From Glandiceps talaboti (Eukaryota; Hemichordata; Enteropneusta; Spengelidae), in the NCBI RefSeq assembly GCF_964340395.1, contig NC_135549.1, positions 9,837,342 to 9,901,341 on the forward strand: DNA of 64,000 bases, given 5' to 3'. The notes under the pieces are model-generated. The model saw nothing but the letters and a program-made list of their open reading frames with translations, did not search any database and was not told the origin of the DNA. The position numbers were made by a program, and so were the translations under genes. This document shows, in pieces, positions 13,771-28,382 of this stretch. The stretch's first letter is position 1; every line of letters begins with the position of its first letter.

Positions 13771-14540
13771 GTTGTCTTCGGACGAGAAGAGTAAATTTCA
13801 TATGCTGCAATTCGACTGTATTGAAATTCGTATGTATAAACGATTTAGCGAAGTCACTTGCCGTAATCCACGCGAGTAGATCCTACAGCCAAGGAAACAC
13901 TTTATGATCTGAATGATTGGTCGAGAATCAATCGTATAAAGCAATGCCACCCACCATATGGTCGAAACATTAAGATTGGGCAAAAAATCCTTCCGAGTCA
14001 TTAGAGGTATGCCGTACATAAAGGTAGGATTGTAACTGACCTTTGTAGCTACCCTGTCGACGTGATGAATTGCGACCCTCTACCGCCTTCATAGCAGTAA
14101 GGGGACTTACAATAATCCGCGTACTTGCTCGATCGTAAAATAACTGGACGTGCTTTATTGAGAATCTGCATCATAACTTACACCTCAAAAGTAATGCAGT
14201 CGGCCTTTGATTTATAGATATGTGAAGGAGTGTCATTAGTATGCTAATCCGTAATAGCAGAATTCATCTCAACAGGACGTACATATGTGTACAGTATTAA
14301 AGCAGCATATCACTTTCAATAAAAGTGAACATGCATATTGTAGGGTGTAGATTTGTCACTGTGCACTTTTCATATTAGATGAAGTTCACAAGTACACATA
14401 ACAGATGCTAAGTTGAAGTATTCGAACCTGTCACTTGTCCAATAAAGATAAGTAAATAACCAAATTTATTCTGTATCACAATTCAGATTTTATTAAACCC
14501 ATAACATAACGCATGTAAGTCAGAAAAGTAAATAAAAAAA

Positions 14541-15004
14541 GAAATTAAAATGGAAATTAAACCTAAATATTGACAAAATGTCAAAATTTGTCACATCGTA
14601 ATTGAAAAGTTATGTCTAAAGCACATTACAAGAAACCCTACTCACTTAAGTCTCCTTTCTCTAATAATATTCAATTGCTTGTGTAGTAAAGCTGTAAGCC
14701 GTTTACAACTACATTGAAATAGACTCACAGCTCTCAACTCTACGGTTTGATGAGCATTCATACCGTGTTGTCAACGAGCAATAACACGGTGGTGCAATAA
14801 AAGTCTTTTCAAGTAGTTTAGTTTGTATACTAGACTAGAATATATGAATTGTTAGTCTCTTCTTTCTTTGACTTAACCTCGTATTGTGAGACTCAAGTGA
14901 GTAGGTTTTCTTGTAATGTGCTTTGAGACATAACTTTTCAATTACGATGTGACAAATTTTGACATTTTGTCAATATTTAGGTTTATTTTCCATTTTAATT
15001 TCTT
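14541..15004. mobile_element. MITE-like element with about 115-bp terminal inverted repeats
   Basis: The left arm 14541-14653 is almost exactly the reverse complement of 14888-15004, with only a few substitutions or single-base gaps. Both arms contain CACATCGTAATTGAAAAG when read from outside. The 230-bp centre has no open frame. No clear target-site duplication is visible because the flanks are A/T-rich. The length and arm structure fit a fold-back MITE. Confidence 0.8.
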
Positions 15005-18000
15005 AATTTAAACATAAATTAAAAGGAATTGTACAACTCATCTAATAACCATTTTTTATAATATATATCAAATGTGTAGATTATGATTCATTTTATAGCC
15101 ATATGATTTAAGTGCATTGGCTTGATTGTTATGACAGACAAGGATGTATAGATATTCTTTCATATTTGCAATGATAGATAAATTTTCTCACTCATAGGCT
15201 ATTAAAATTGCCTAAATACTACTAGACGCTCACTGGACAAATAATAATAACTCTAAACTTCATGTAACTGGGTACTGGTAGTGCTAATAATATATGTGCT
15301 GGATGTTAATCTGTGACAGCGGGGCAAGCGGTTTACATGTACATGTGGGATATGTGTTCCTGAAGATCAATTTACGAGGTGTCTCGTTTGTGTACAGGAT
15401 GTAATGTAGCCGGTCCCTAATATTGACGTCAGTGAGATTAAGACGCCTTTATACTCAACCTAAGCACTGAGTTTAATACATCTAGCATCTCAAAACCGTA
15501 ATTGGACCAAGTATTTATATTGTATTCCAATTATGCATGATGGATTTATAATTACGAAGTGTTTGGCATCTATTGTTATATAAGGAATCATTTATGATAA
15601 TTATATAGGATGCATTTATCAGAGGGACTATGTTTGCTATTCTATATATTGGAAAAAACGAATAGTCCAAAAGCTTACGAACGATAAGGCAAGAATGATT
15701 CCATACAGCAGGAAGTCTGAAGGTCTGATGAAACGTCTCATTGAATAGAGCAACTATGAAAATAAAAATCCCTATTGTATGCAAGAACGGGATACGTACA
15801 ATTCCAGATCTTCCCTGCACCCATTGTTTACATGATATGCAAACTGTAAGCCTATACTATTGCATTTTTTCTTAAGAGTCGACATAGATTAAATCATCAG
15901 TGTGGCTGCATCATGCATTTTATACGAATACCTACAGGTGTGTAATGTATTACAACAAAATACATTTTGTATTTGTCATTTCATTGTGATTCACATATTT
16001 CATTATAACAAACAAAGAAAGTGCAAACTCAAGTGTTATTTCTCTTGATTGTTGACTAAAGATGCAGACAACGAAAATTTAAACTTTGTTCATTTTAAAG
16101 TTTTATCCACTGAAAACTTTCATTTATTAGTCGTTATGATAATTTGCCAGGGTTTGTATTGAAAGATGAAAAATTGGCATCTTACGTTTGACTAACTTCA
16201 CAGTACTAATGGGTTTTATTGAATTTTAAGTAAATCGATGGTGGCAGATATATTTACGGATGGTTGACACAAGGTTGTCATTAAGCTAGAATGTCATAAC
16301 CAGTTGACGTGTTAATTGCTTTATCAAACTGTCTTACTCAAGACCCGTTTGACGTTTGAAGTCTCTACACCAAGCGTTTGTATCTTACTACGAGCATGAA
16401 GAAGGTCAGTCTTTGACAGGAAGTAATGAATAGTAATTAGAAGATGTAATCTCATACATAGAGTTGAAATGGTGATGGATGTCAAAACACTCGTTCAAAG
16501 GTTGATTCCTTTCCTATTGCTATAGGCAACTTATACTTCAAGTGAAATTACACGGTAATTACTATAGCTAGATTTATGGGTCTTCAACACTGATGATAAC
16601 TCAGCTTGTTACCTTAGGCAGGGTTTCCTGTTCAGTGCACATCATTCTCCTCGTAAAAACGGTTCCATTTCTATTATACGATGTCTTGTGTGTCAAATGT
16701 TTTATCAGCTTCAACTTAGACACGTCAAATATTAGATGAAGGACGTATTGCTTAAAATACCAAGGGTCGAGTTCGATGCAACTACAATGCTGAGGAAGCT
16801 ATAAATTCGTTTAAGGATAATAGTAAGAAATTGATAAGTGAATTTTCAAAGACAAGCTCTGTCGTTCACGTGGAAACTGTGGTTAAATTGTGGGTGTATC
16901 CACTCATGTTTTCCCAGGACAAATATTTTCATTCAGGTGGGAATCTTGGGGTTAACAGTTTTCACACAGGTTAAACTGCCGGGGGTGACATTTCACTCAT
17001 AAAAGTGAGAACATTTTCAAAGATGAACAAAGGTTAATGCCGGGAAGCAAGATTGGATACCTTAATAATCCAAGGAGAGCCTATTAATCGAACGCCTTGG
17101 GCGACATGTGTAATAATATAGAATTTTGTCCATATCCACATACCTTTTTTTGCCATAGGCCAGAGCTGAACTTAAACTTTCCATGAATTAATCATCTTTT
17201 TTAAAACAACACACCGGCATATAGGTGGTCTATGATTAATGTTATTACATTTGGAGATTTATTTGAACAACTTTGAACAACTTCTGACTAGTGTACCTTT
17301 GAACACTTCTCCGTACTTTTTTATTTGGAGTACTCAAAATTATAACTTTAGAAATATTTCTATTCAGTCTCTGTTGGCAATAAAGATGTCAGAAATCCAG
17401 CATTAAAAGACAGAGCACAAATAAATGTACAACAATAACTTCTACTTCTAGTGCTACTACTAGCAAAGACATAATTAGCTATAAACTATCTAGCCAACAC
17501 GACAAGACATATGACTAAATGAAAATGCTCACCACTCAAATGAAGTATTACCTTCTTTTCATTACAATACAATGTTTTGAGGCAAGAACCTAAACATCGT
17601 AAATAGTACTATCGGCTTCTTTACGAACTGTTTGAATAAGTCCACTGTTAAGTAGTTTGTGTAGACACGAAAGTATCTCATGTGTACAATTTAGGACTCA
17701 AACAAATAACTCGTTAGTTATCAGACGTACGACTCTATGGCAAGGAAAGTCATTCTAGTTTGCTGTCAGATGAAATACAGCATACTTTAAATACTTCAGC
17801 TGTATGTCGTGTAAGGGGCTTTCGGGCATGTTGTCTCACACTCGCTGGTCATGAGAATTATTTAAACATATATCAGTCGTAGAAGTGCCGAAGAGTGCTT
17901 TTATTAAACCACATTACAAGAACACGGTACTAGTCAATCTATGTAGTAGAGACTGTTAGTCAATCGATATCGTACCTAGCATTGCATGCCAATATACAGA

Positions 18001-21000
18001 AATCCGATACCTTTACGTTCCTAATATTAAGCACACGTGTACATTACAGATGTCGCCAATCATTGTTGTAAAGTCCCAACCGTATGGGATTGAAACATTA
18101 AATTTACTCTGATGATTATGTTATCTACACACTCTATTTTTGGATATGCACCTTCCTTGATTTTCCAGAATATATCAATTAGATGTGTTATCAGTGTAAT
18201 TGCCAGAATGCATAATTTGATATGTATCTCTATTTCTCCATATTTTCACCATGTGAAATGTATTACAAGTACGATGTGATTATCTCAAATAATTATGGTC
18301 GCCATAGGAAATAAACCCACGCACAGTAGATTTACCTCTCGTCAAGTTGTTTCAAACGAAGTTAAATGTTGTTCTGCTATTGAATTATTGAAATTGTTAT
18401 GGCAGTGCTGAAATAAAAATTCTTAAATGTCTTTCTTACGTCGGGTTTGTCGTGCATGTTCCCGAATATTCCGTTTTAAATATACACAATTCCTACAATA
18501 TCATGGTTAGAGTAATAATAACGATAAATGTGTAATTAAACAACTAAATCAAATAAATGGTTAGGACTTAATGACTACCATCAATGCAAAAATGGTGTCT
18601 AAAAGGTTCTGAACTGCTGATGCAATTCTCTGGTGTATTTTTTCTGGTATAGTGTCAGGTCCTGTACGGACTCTATCTACTCCCCCAAAAATATATATTT
18701 CAAGCTTTACAACTCACTGTTGTCTAAATAAGAATAAATAGATAATGTATTCGAGTGCTATAAACCAACCTACTTTGAAGCGATGTGCAGTAACAACATC
18801 CGGACTCCACTTAGACACGCTATACTTGTAAGGTAACACAATCAATATTATGAGCTCTAAATTTTGAGATCTTCCTCGAGCTCTGTCGACACATAGTTCT
18901 TACATTTTGACTTGTTTGAATAGTTGAATTATTTTACTTTGAATTAGTGATGAAACCTTCCACTTTCGGCCTTGTCTGTTATGCAGTATTCACACAGCAA
19001 TGCCACATTTTCTTCATGTTTACGTGAAATGTTACACAAAGTCCTGCCGTAACGGCTATTTCACAATCAACGCTTCACTAACGTTGCACTTGGGGGCAAA
19101 TAATGACAGTTTCCTCTGAGAGGCCTAGGTTTCAAAATAATTCTCAGGGATAGTTTTGGAAATAAGGTTGATGAATAAATCTCCATCGTTCTATCTAGTG
19201 TTCAATATAGAGAGATTAAGCTAACTAAAGTTTCCTAGTTGTGTTGAAATCGTGCAATAGCGCAACAGTGGACCCGAAATGAAGCATTGATTGTGAAGAA
19301 GGTAATATTTGTAAACTTATGTAACATGGCCACTGGTGAATTCTGCCAACAACATACTTTATGGTTGCAAGTCTTACATCTATAAATGTATTAAATGATT
19401 AGAAATGCATAAAAATTACATTGTTGCATGGGCTTCATTTACTCATCTATTGACTATTTATCAAGTTACAATGCAAGCCATTCAAAATGACACTCGATAG
19501 ATTTGCCTATTTGCAACCTATGTAAATATATATACGAATTAAAAGTACACACATATTGTGAGTGAACTCTCTTTCCTCCAATCTACTACATGTAGTTCCT
19601 TAATGGGAATGGCGTATTAGGTAAAGCAGAAAACGCCGTACTGAGTGATACCAATGTCAACAAGACGGAGAAAATATCAAATGTAACGATCAAGTGTTTG
19701 TTTATAGAAAAAAATCCCTCACCTGACAATGTACATAATGCTAGAATGTATATTCACGATGGTTAAGAGATCCATAACTATAGTTGGCAAATAATAGAGT
19801 ACTGTTACATGTTATTTGATATTTTTTACAAATATCCAACCATTCTCATGTTCAATTCGATGAATGATACAACATTGCCGGGTACTTTAATTTTAAAAGC
19901 CTGACAACCTCATTGATCATACAATCACCCACTAGTTCATCACTCAACTCTGCAACATTGCTTTATTTTGAGTTTCATTTCACTTCGTAATTAGATCGAC
20001 TTTAAATTAACATTGTTAACTTAAATATTGGTCACTCGTTTTAGTAGGTCAGATTTAGCATTATTAAATTTCGTATACTGCATCATGTGGTGACTGACAC
20101 AAACGTATTCATTAAAAATTGTCACCTTCTACAATTTATTGTTCAATGTGTGTATTTAGTGGAATACGGGTCTTGTTTAAATTCATTCAATACTCATGCC
20201 TTACTCCGATGATAAATCACCTGACCCTTAATAAAGTAAATGAACTTTGACAAACTAAAATAACCATGCTAATATCACTGATGTAATACTGCTGAAATGC
20301 AATTACAATACATACGTACTGCTCTTAAATTATGGTTCTTTGTGTAACGAATTTTCATTAAACTGAGACGTTCTGTATAAATCTCTTCAGAGTGTTCATT
20401 TGACTCCCTTACTATGAGTTTGGCAAGCATAGCCTGTATCAATCATTATCACAAAGCTAGCCTTATTAATGTACTATCTAATGATATGTCCAATCTCTCA
20501 TCATAAGTATACCTACACATACATAATTGCAATAAAACACAGTATGATTGCGAATTTCCTATATTACAACGTAAGCAAGATGGATAGATTTTTTCCTCCA
20601 TCTGCTGTCCTCAGAAGGCTTTTCAATTAGTTATTTACTCGCCACTAGATTTGGCCTTTTAATGGTGTTTGATTGCAGAGTATGTAGGTTAGGTACTCTA
20701 AATTATTATTTGTTTCCGACCTTAACTTACCCCGTGATTAATCGTCATGTTATCCATATAGAAACTAAGGCTGGATATGTTAAAGTATCTATTATACTCG
20801 ATGGTTGACGTAAGAGCAAAATGTAGGTCACAATTATAGTTGCACAACACGAGGAACATTGGCCTTGAATAATTTCCGTGTACGTCTAAGTCCTATCAAA
20901 ACGTTTTCTAATGGTAGTTTCATTGAGCTACTATTGTTACTGACTTTCAGAAATATTATATACTGTTAAATTGTGAATGTTAGATGAATGATGAAATTCG

Positions 21001-21427
21001 AATAAAAGTAAGCTCGAGGTTCTGCCAACTCGATACATGTAAATGTTTCCGTAGCTGTTTAAGAGTTATTTCATTTGTTACTTTCTCTTTATTGACTTTC
21101 GCCTTTAAAAATTTTCTTATGAGGGTCCCTAATCTTACAACTTTCTTCGTTTATTTATAACCCTGACATGCATCCTCTAGTTTTTCATGAGTGGCTCTGT
21201 GTAATCAGTTTGCAGATTGAACCACCGCTGTATGGCCATGGGGAATTGGGATGGCAATAGGTGTTGTGAGAGTAATAGCCCAGGACGTAGACAGAAAGAA
21301 TTAAGTGTGTCCATCATTTCATGATAGCACCGAATAATGTCATTTTACAAAATATGACATGTTCAGACACCCCGGGTCAGACACCCTGTACAGTAATTAC
21401 CTGTTTTGGGACATCAGACACTCTCGA

Positions 21428-21752
<325 letters not shown>

Positions 21753-21770
21753 TGTGAGTTTTGTGAGTTG

Positions 21771-21807
21771 GGCGAAATATTTGCCCCCCCCCCCCTTCAG
21801 ACCATCA

Positions 21808-21865
<58 letters not shown>

Positions 21866-21923
21866 TGTATATCTAGAGAGAGAGAGAGAGAGACTAGATA
21901 GATATATATACAGATAGACAGAC

Positions 21924-21984
<61 letters not shown>

Positions 21985-22210
21985 GGAATACATAAATACA
22001 TTCACAATCACATGGCTGCCACCCAACTCATCACTGAATATAGGTTGTAGAAGTTATTGCGGCGAAACCGCAAAATATGTTTTAATCTCCTCTGTAAACG
22101 ACCGCTCCTGAGGTTTAATTGTTTAAATCATAAGCGAAATATTTGCCCCCCCCCCCCCCCTTCAGACCATCAGAATTTTTATGTCCTCCCCCATTCCCCC
22201 CCCCCCCCGC
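21771..22210. repeat. Poly-C repeat copies with (TA)n, (GA)n and (GACA)n
   Basis: The word GCGAAATATTTGCC followed by a C run and TTCAGACCATCAGAA occurs twice (about 21772-21810 and 22134-22177). The first copy runs into (TA)n at 21810-21862, (GA)n at 21876-21893 and (GACA)n at 21912-21982. The second is followed by more C-runs and two copies of GCCTTAAATTCTGACC. Similar G/C-run repeats occur near 33288, 37794, 55339, 56740 and 57355. Confidence 0.8.
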
Positions 22211-23311
22211 CTTAAATTCTGACCATTCCCCAGCCCACCCCGCCTTAAATTCTGACCCCAGCATAAAGACGTAAGTCCTTGCAATACCTAATTTATTTCG
22301 TCAACACAATGTACCATCATTTCAAATTACGAATCTAAGGAACAGCGATATCTACAGTGCAGTGACAGTGTTCTTCACGCGTACTTGCTGTTAACCAATC
22401 ATCTATAGCGTGAGATCGAAATATGTCGTCAAGACATTGACGTGTCTTTTACGTCAGTCTGTTGCATGTAAAAGGAAAACGTATCTGTGTGAGTGTAATA
22501 GCCTTATATACTACCTATATATCATGCAATAGTCTAATGATCACTTCTGTGCAGTTTACTAGTAAAATATATTTCCTTTACAGTATTTTCTAACATTTCA
22601 GTTGTGTTAGAATTCAACGTCATAAGATGACAAAACACTACATTATTATGCTTTGTGAATTAGTTTTGTAAATTTGGTCGATTTGATAAAGTGGGAGGGG
22701 ATTATAAATTAAATTAACATAATATAGGACACATTTTATTACCTAGTGATAACAACTGAATTAGCTGTATGCTAAAGGGAGTCAGACGGTTCTTTCAAAT
22801 ACGTAGAGCATAATGGTATATCACCCTAGAAATAAATGACAGTAAAAAGTACTACGTTGAGATTGACGCCCTCATGTGGCAAAGTTTAGCTTTCCCCGAC
22901 GTATACGTATTGCCTAGATGTTATTAGGTGGAATAATCAATGTTCCCCAATGTTAAAATTTTCAAACTATTAATTTATTTGCCAAGTCTGTTTTATTTCA
23001 AGAATTTAGTCGACTACGAAGGAAAACTCATGACAATAAAATTGTGTTACACATGAATAAATTTAATTGGAGCATTATACATCATGATAACGTTATTTGT
23101 CATGTCAAGTTAACATATTTCTCTAGGTCTATCACCCATAACATTTTTCAGACACGATAAATAGCAGCTACATTTCCCCTTGTCAGAACCTATTTATTCA
23201 ATTCTTATCTAATGTAATCTGTCAACAAATTATTCACAAAAGAGTAGATTTCTATAAGTATGTAACCTGATTGTCCGCAACTAAATTCATTTTCACCTTA
23301 TATTTTTGTGG

Positions 23312-23312
23312 G

Positions 23313-23344
<32 letters not shown>

Positions 23345-23358
23345 GTGTGTGTGTGTTC
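23312..23358. repeat. (GT)n microsatellite
   Basis: A GT run interrupted by one C, followed by TCTGTCTGTCTCTG. It fronts a segment (23500-23700) related to the TTTGCATAATTA tandem repeat at 42628-43065, so the microsatellite is probably part of a longer dispersed element. Confidence 0.85.
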
Positions 23359-24110
23359 TTTCTGTCTGTCTCTGTGTTATCATTTTCTCACAAAAACGAC
23401 TGGCTCAATCCAAATTCGGTACACACTCTTTAGGATAATGGCCACAACTCATTAGGATTTGGTAATCGTTCTATACCAATATTAATGGGGTATTTGCATA
23501 TATAACGATTTCAGTAGTTAGGCAATATCTTAATAGTGCATGCATCAAATTTCATTATAATTTCTTACATACATTAATGGCAACATAACAGAGCGAATGC
23601 GTTATATAAGGCTTTTTAATGTACATTTTAACCATAATGAGTAATTTGCATAATTACTATTTTTTTGACAATTAGGCATATATCTGAAATGTGGTACACA
23701 TATCGATGATAACGAAGTGCACTGATCCTATATATCATATCAGTGAACATAACACATAAGACATAATTTTGTTGTACTCTTAAAGACAAGTTTGGAAATA
23801 ATTTATTCCCGAAGTATCATTCAGATCTTCCAAGATGACGTTACAGGTGCTAAATAGTAGAAATTTGAGATTTCAAGGTTCATTTTCGTGACCAGGAATG
23901 GCAGTACTAAAGGCCTATTTGTGAAAAGTAAAGGCCTATTTGTGAAAAGCAAAGAGATGACAAGGCAGATTTTTAGATGGTACTTTGTTTATATATGGTC
24001 TTGGCTTTTGTACAATCATAGGCCCTACGTTGGGTCTATGGTGCAATGGCGTATCTTCCTTGTATGGAACTCAATACTATACTACAGTTCACAGTTTGGC
24101 ATTCTTGATT

Positions 24111-24218
24111 CATGATTTTCGCGATTTTATTGTTATCATTCACTAATACCCTACGTAAAAAAACTTTTTTTACGTAGGGTATTAGAGAAAAAATGATAAT
24201 AAAATCGCGAAAATCATG
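24111..24218. repeat. Near-perfect 108-bp palindrome
   Basis: The left half from 24111 and the right half ending at 24218 are complementary along nearly the whole length, with mismatches only near TTATTGTTATCATTCACTA / AGAGAAAAAATGATAATAA. The centre is about 24164 in an A7/T7 tract flanked by TACGTAGGGTATTAG. There is almost no loop. It could be a minimal fold-back MITE; transcription would give a roughly 50-bp RNA hairpin. Confidence 0.85.
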
Positions 24219-25849
24219 AAGTCTCGCAAAAAATAGTGGGTGCGGAAACTGACATCAACTTAAAAATACAATATAAAACTATTCTTCCAATCTGCAATGG
24301 CTGTACATCTGATAGGAAGAAATAAACAACACAGAGACCATTTGGAAAACCTGAACTTGACACTCACACATGAAAAAAATAATAATAAAATGAAATAAAA
24401 AATCTACCTACCCCACCTATTTTAATATTGAATGTAATCGGAACCACAGAAATTTTTTTACCCCTTATATTCAAAACTAGATGTAAACTAAATGTCTTCC
24501 GTAAAGGCAAAGCCTTTAGTAGTAATTGTTGAAATGCAAAAATCTGAGTTATACCCCTTAACCCTGAACAAGCTGCAACTGTGATTACATTTTTTTCATC
24601 AAATAATCAAAGATATATTCACTAAAAATCAGTTTATTATTTATTTTAAAAACATGTTAATTGGTGGTCAATACTATCTGTAGGTAGTCTAGTGGCAAGT
24701 TTGAATCTTGAGTGAAAGCTGGATTTTGAATCTGTCACCATGTTAAAACTGTACTGGTGAAACTGGAGTATCATTTTTCAATCAAAAACAACAACAATAT
24801 ATTCACTGAAAATTGTTACGTGTAACAATAATCCGGACAATTTGCATGTTAATTAGTGGTCGATATTATCCATAAGCAGTAATGAAACTGGTTGAAATCA
24901 TTATATAATCGCTAGTGTTAAGATCCAGAAATATCATATTTGGAATTTTTGCATATTTTACCAAAATTAAAGTATGATTTACCTTTAAATTTGTGCTACT
25001 TACTTGCAAACGGGAGTTAACGACAGCGTGATCTACTAATATGTTGATTTATCTACTACTAATCCTGTTACAGTATTAAATGTATTTATCTCTAGTAGCT
25101 AACAATTGTCAAGTGTTTTGATTAAACAACATATTAGCACTTGTAAACAAGATAACTTGTTGATTATTGAATTCAGATAAATACCTAATTTTCCAATAGC
25201 ATGACCAACACTTGTCTTACACATGGAAAATTTACGCATGGCATGATCTTAAATCTGAATCTTAAACATTCTGGTGGAAAGTTCACCATGTCTTTGAGAA
25301 CAATGATTCTAGGTGAGAGATCGTCTTTCGTAACAAATTTATATTTAGAACAAATGAGGTCACTCAATCTATATATGAGAATCTAACGGTGAATAAAGTT
25401 ATTCCGGATTCCTATTCCCACATTAGATTTTGATTTACTACGCAACTGTTGGTGTGCAGTGTCTCCCTCTGCGTGAGTGTAAGAGCATATGTGTGGCTAA
25501 TTCCTAACTTAGACAAGCTCTTTAGATCCTGGTACCCTAGAAAGATATTTAGAGTGAAGAATCGTTTACGTTCTGCCGATCTAACTACGACTACAATACT
25601 TAGACACCGAAACATAACGTTAAGCATCCCCAGAACATAGGACTGGTGGAGAATCCGGGTATCGATCCCGGTACCTATATTGTCTTAGTCTGAAATTTTA
25701 AACTGTTGAGGGAGCTGATTTTTTGGTACAGACCCAAATTCAATTTGATTTGATCTATTGTGTATACAGCTACAAAAATAGCACCAATGGCGTTGTAGCA
25801 CAACTGTACAGTTTTTAAAATTGTTGATCAAACTATTACTAGGTATAGG

Positions 25850-28250
25850 TGTTCATTTGCTGAATGATTATCCAGTTGCCTATCCAGCCCTGTTATCTTT
25901 GCAATATGGGATCATTTGTCTGTTGCTATGGCCACAGTCATGTTGCTAGGCATATTTGCATACATTTTTTGAATGTTCGTTCATTTGTCTATGAATCCCT
26001 GTTATCTATGCAATATATGCGATCATTTGGCTGTTGTTATGGGCGTGGTCTTGTTGCTAGGCATATTTGCATACACTTTTGGGATGTTTATTCAGTTGTC
26101 TGTTAATCCCTGTTATCTTTGTAGCATATGCGATCATTTGGCTGTTGCTATTGGCGGGGTCTTCTTGCTAGGCAGATTTACATACATTTTTGGAATGTTT
26201 ATTCACTTATCTAAGAATCCGTTATCTTTGAGAAATACACAATTGTTTGGCTGTTGCTATGGGCATGGTCATGGTTGCTAGGATATTTGCATACATTTTT
26301 GAATATTTATTTGCTTACCTACAAGATGATATTATTTTAGCAAAATATACTGGCATTTGGTTGTTGCTAAGGACGTGGTCATGGTTGCTAGGGCCAATTG
26401 TGTCAAAATGTTTTGAACAAAGTCTGCAGAATATCACTTCTAGAAACATCTCACCAAGTTTTAGTCTCATTGACCAATTACTTTTTTGATATATAAGTTT
26501 TTGACCAAAATTCACATTTTTGCACCTAATTTGCATATCAAAGATGAGATTATATGCTTAATATACCTTCATCTATACACCTCCAGATGCATCCCCATTA
26601 ATTTCAACCCAATCTGCAGAGTAGTTTTGGAATTAAAGAGTTATGACCAAAAATACACATTTTTAGCCCTTATTTGCATATTACTCATGGAATCATTATG
26701 TCATGAACAAATCTTAATTTACAAACCCCTAAGAACGTTCCCGCCAAATTTCAGACCAATCTGTCCTGTAGTTTTTGGCTTTGTTTGTTTTTTGTTTTTT
26801 TGTTTTTACCAAAAATGACATTTTATGACCCAGATCACATACCTGTAATGTGATCATTTTACTTTGAACAATTTCCCAACTAGACACCAACGTTAATGTT
26901 CCCACCAAATACCAAGGCAATCGGTCTGGCAGTTTTTGAGTTTAACTCATCACACACACACACACACACACACACAGACGGACAGATGGACAGACACACA
27001 CCGTACCATGCCTACAGCACTACTGCACCATATCAGTTCAGTTGTGCTAAAAATATTTACCCACAGGTGATGAAATACTGTTTACAGTGTATGATATAAT
27101 GAATAATTGCACCTAACAAAAATATTTTCGGGAAAAATAGTGCCAATGGCGTTGTAGCACAATGTCTATCGATGTTGTTATTTTTGCAATTTACATCACC
27201 ATTTCACTGAAGGCATGACTAAGGTCTCATTTCTAGGCATATGTGCATTTACTTTTTGGATGTTTATCCACATGTCTAATCGTCCCTAATTTTATCTGTG
27301 TAATATACACCATCATTGGGCTGTTGCTATGCGTGTGGTCTTGTAGCTAGGTACATATGTATGTCCATTTTTGGAATGTCTATCCATTTATGTATTAATC
27401 CCTGTCACTATCTTTGTAATACACACCATCTATTGGCTGTTGCTATGTGCATGGTCTTGTTGCTAGGTACAGTTCCATACATTTTTTGAATGTTCAATCA
27501 CTTGCCTATTAATCTGTTCTCTTTATATAGCAATATACAGTAACACCATCATTTGGCTGTTTCATGGCCTTGTTGCTAGGTATATTTGAATGCACTTCTT
27601 GAATGTTTATTCACTTGCCTATCCATCCCTGTTGTTATCTGTGCAATATACATCACCATTTGACTGTTGCTAAGGGCAGTCTCATGGTTGCTAATGTCAA
27701 AATGTTTTGAACAATATCTGCCGAATAACATCTCCAGAAACATTCCTATCAAATTTCAGCCCCATTCATCTGGGAGTTTACGATATAAAAGTTTTTGACC
27801 AAAATTGTAGACCTAATATGCATATTGCTGATGGATTCCTGATATCATGATTACACCTTCATACACATCCCGTAATGCATCCTCATTAAATTTCAGCCAA
27901 ATCTGCTCAGTATTTTTAGAATAACAAATTTAGGACAAAATGACACATTTTTACACCTAATTTGCATTTCACTGATGAAATCGTCATGCCAGAAACAATA
28001 TTTGATATGCACATCCTAAGAACATTGTCACTGAATTTCAGACAAATGTGCCCAGTAGTTTTGGAGTTTTAATTTTTTTGACCTCACTTCATGGGTTTTT
28101 TTTTTACCCAAAATGCACATTTCTGATATGATCATTTTCATTTGAACAACTTTTCATCTGAACACCCTAAGTAATATATATTCTCACGAAATACCAAGGC
28201 AATCCGTATTTTTGTTTTTTGACTTTAAGTCATTTATACACACACAGCTT
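25850..28250 (-). repeat. Dispersed/tandem repeat family with CCTAGCAAC core (reverse orientation)
   Basis: Units of about 110 bp contain, on the minus strand, a TTTGCATA-type word, CCTAGCAACAAGACC and CATAGCAACAGCCAAATGAT, then a GCAAAGATAACA-type word. Cores on the + strand as TTGCTAGG fall near 25943, 26053, 26168, 26275 and 26375, and more diverged ones near 27350-27700. A second module (TTTGCATAT plus 'phe-his'-like A/T text about 150 bp long) follows. A (CA)n/GACAGATG head at 26946-27050 ends in TTTAGCACAACTGAACTGAT on the minus strand. The same family lies on the + strand in NLR-A introns. Confidence 0.85.
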
Positions 28251-28382
28251 TAATAGTGAAATTTTCAAAAAGGTTTTGGAGTTGAAGAATTGCATCATTT
28301 TTTGCTAACATGGACATCAAAGTCTGTTCCAATGTTTGTCCTGTGTAGACATGTCAATTTTATATACACTGTTTAAATGTAA

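Noticed and set aside
15515-15820. 101-codon minus-strand frame
   Set aside because: No domain, no splice or homology support, and ordinary A/T-rich composition.
25640-25680. tRNA-like T-arm (CCGGGTATCGATCCCGG)
   Set aside because: No acceptor stem, D arm or anticodon arm could be placed around it; likely a tRNA-derived repeat scrap.
25850-26400. Regularly spaced repeats resembling a CRISPR array
   Set aside because: Spacers are themselves repeated and the units are degenerate 110-bp copies of a eukaryotic repeat family.
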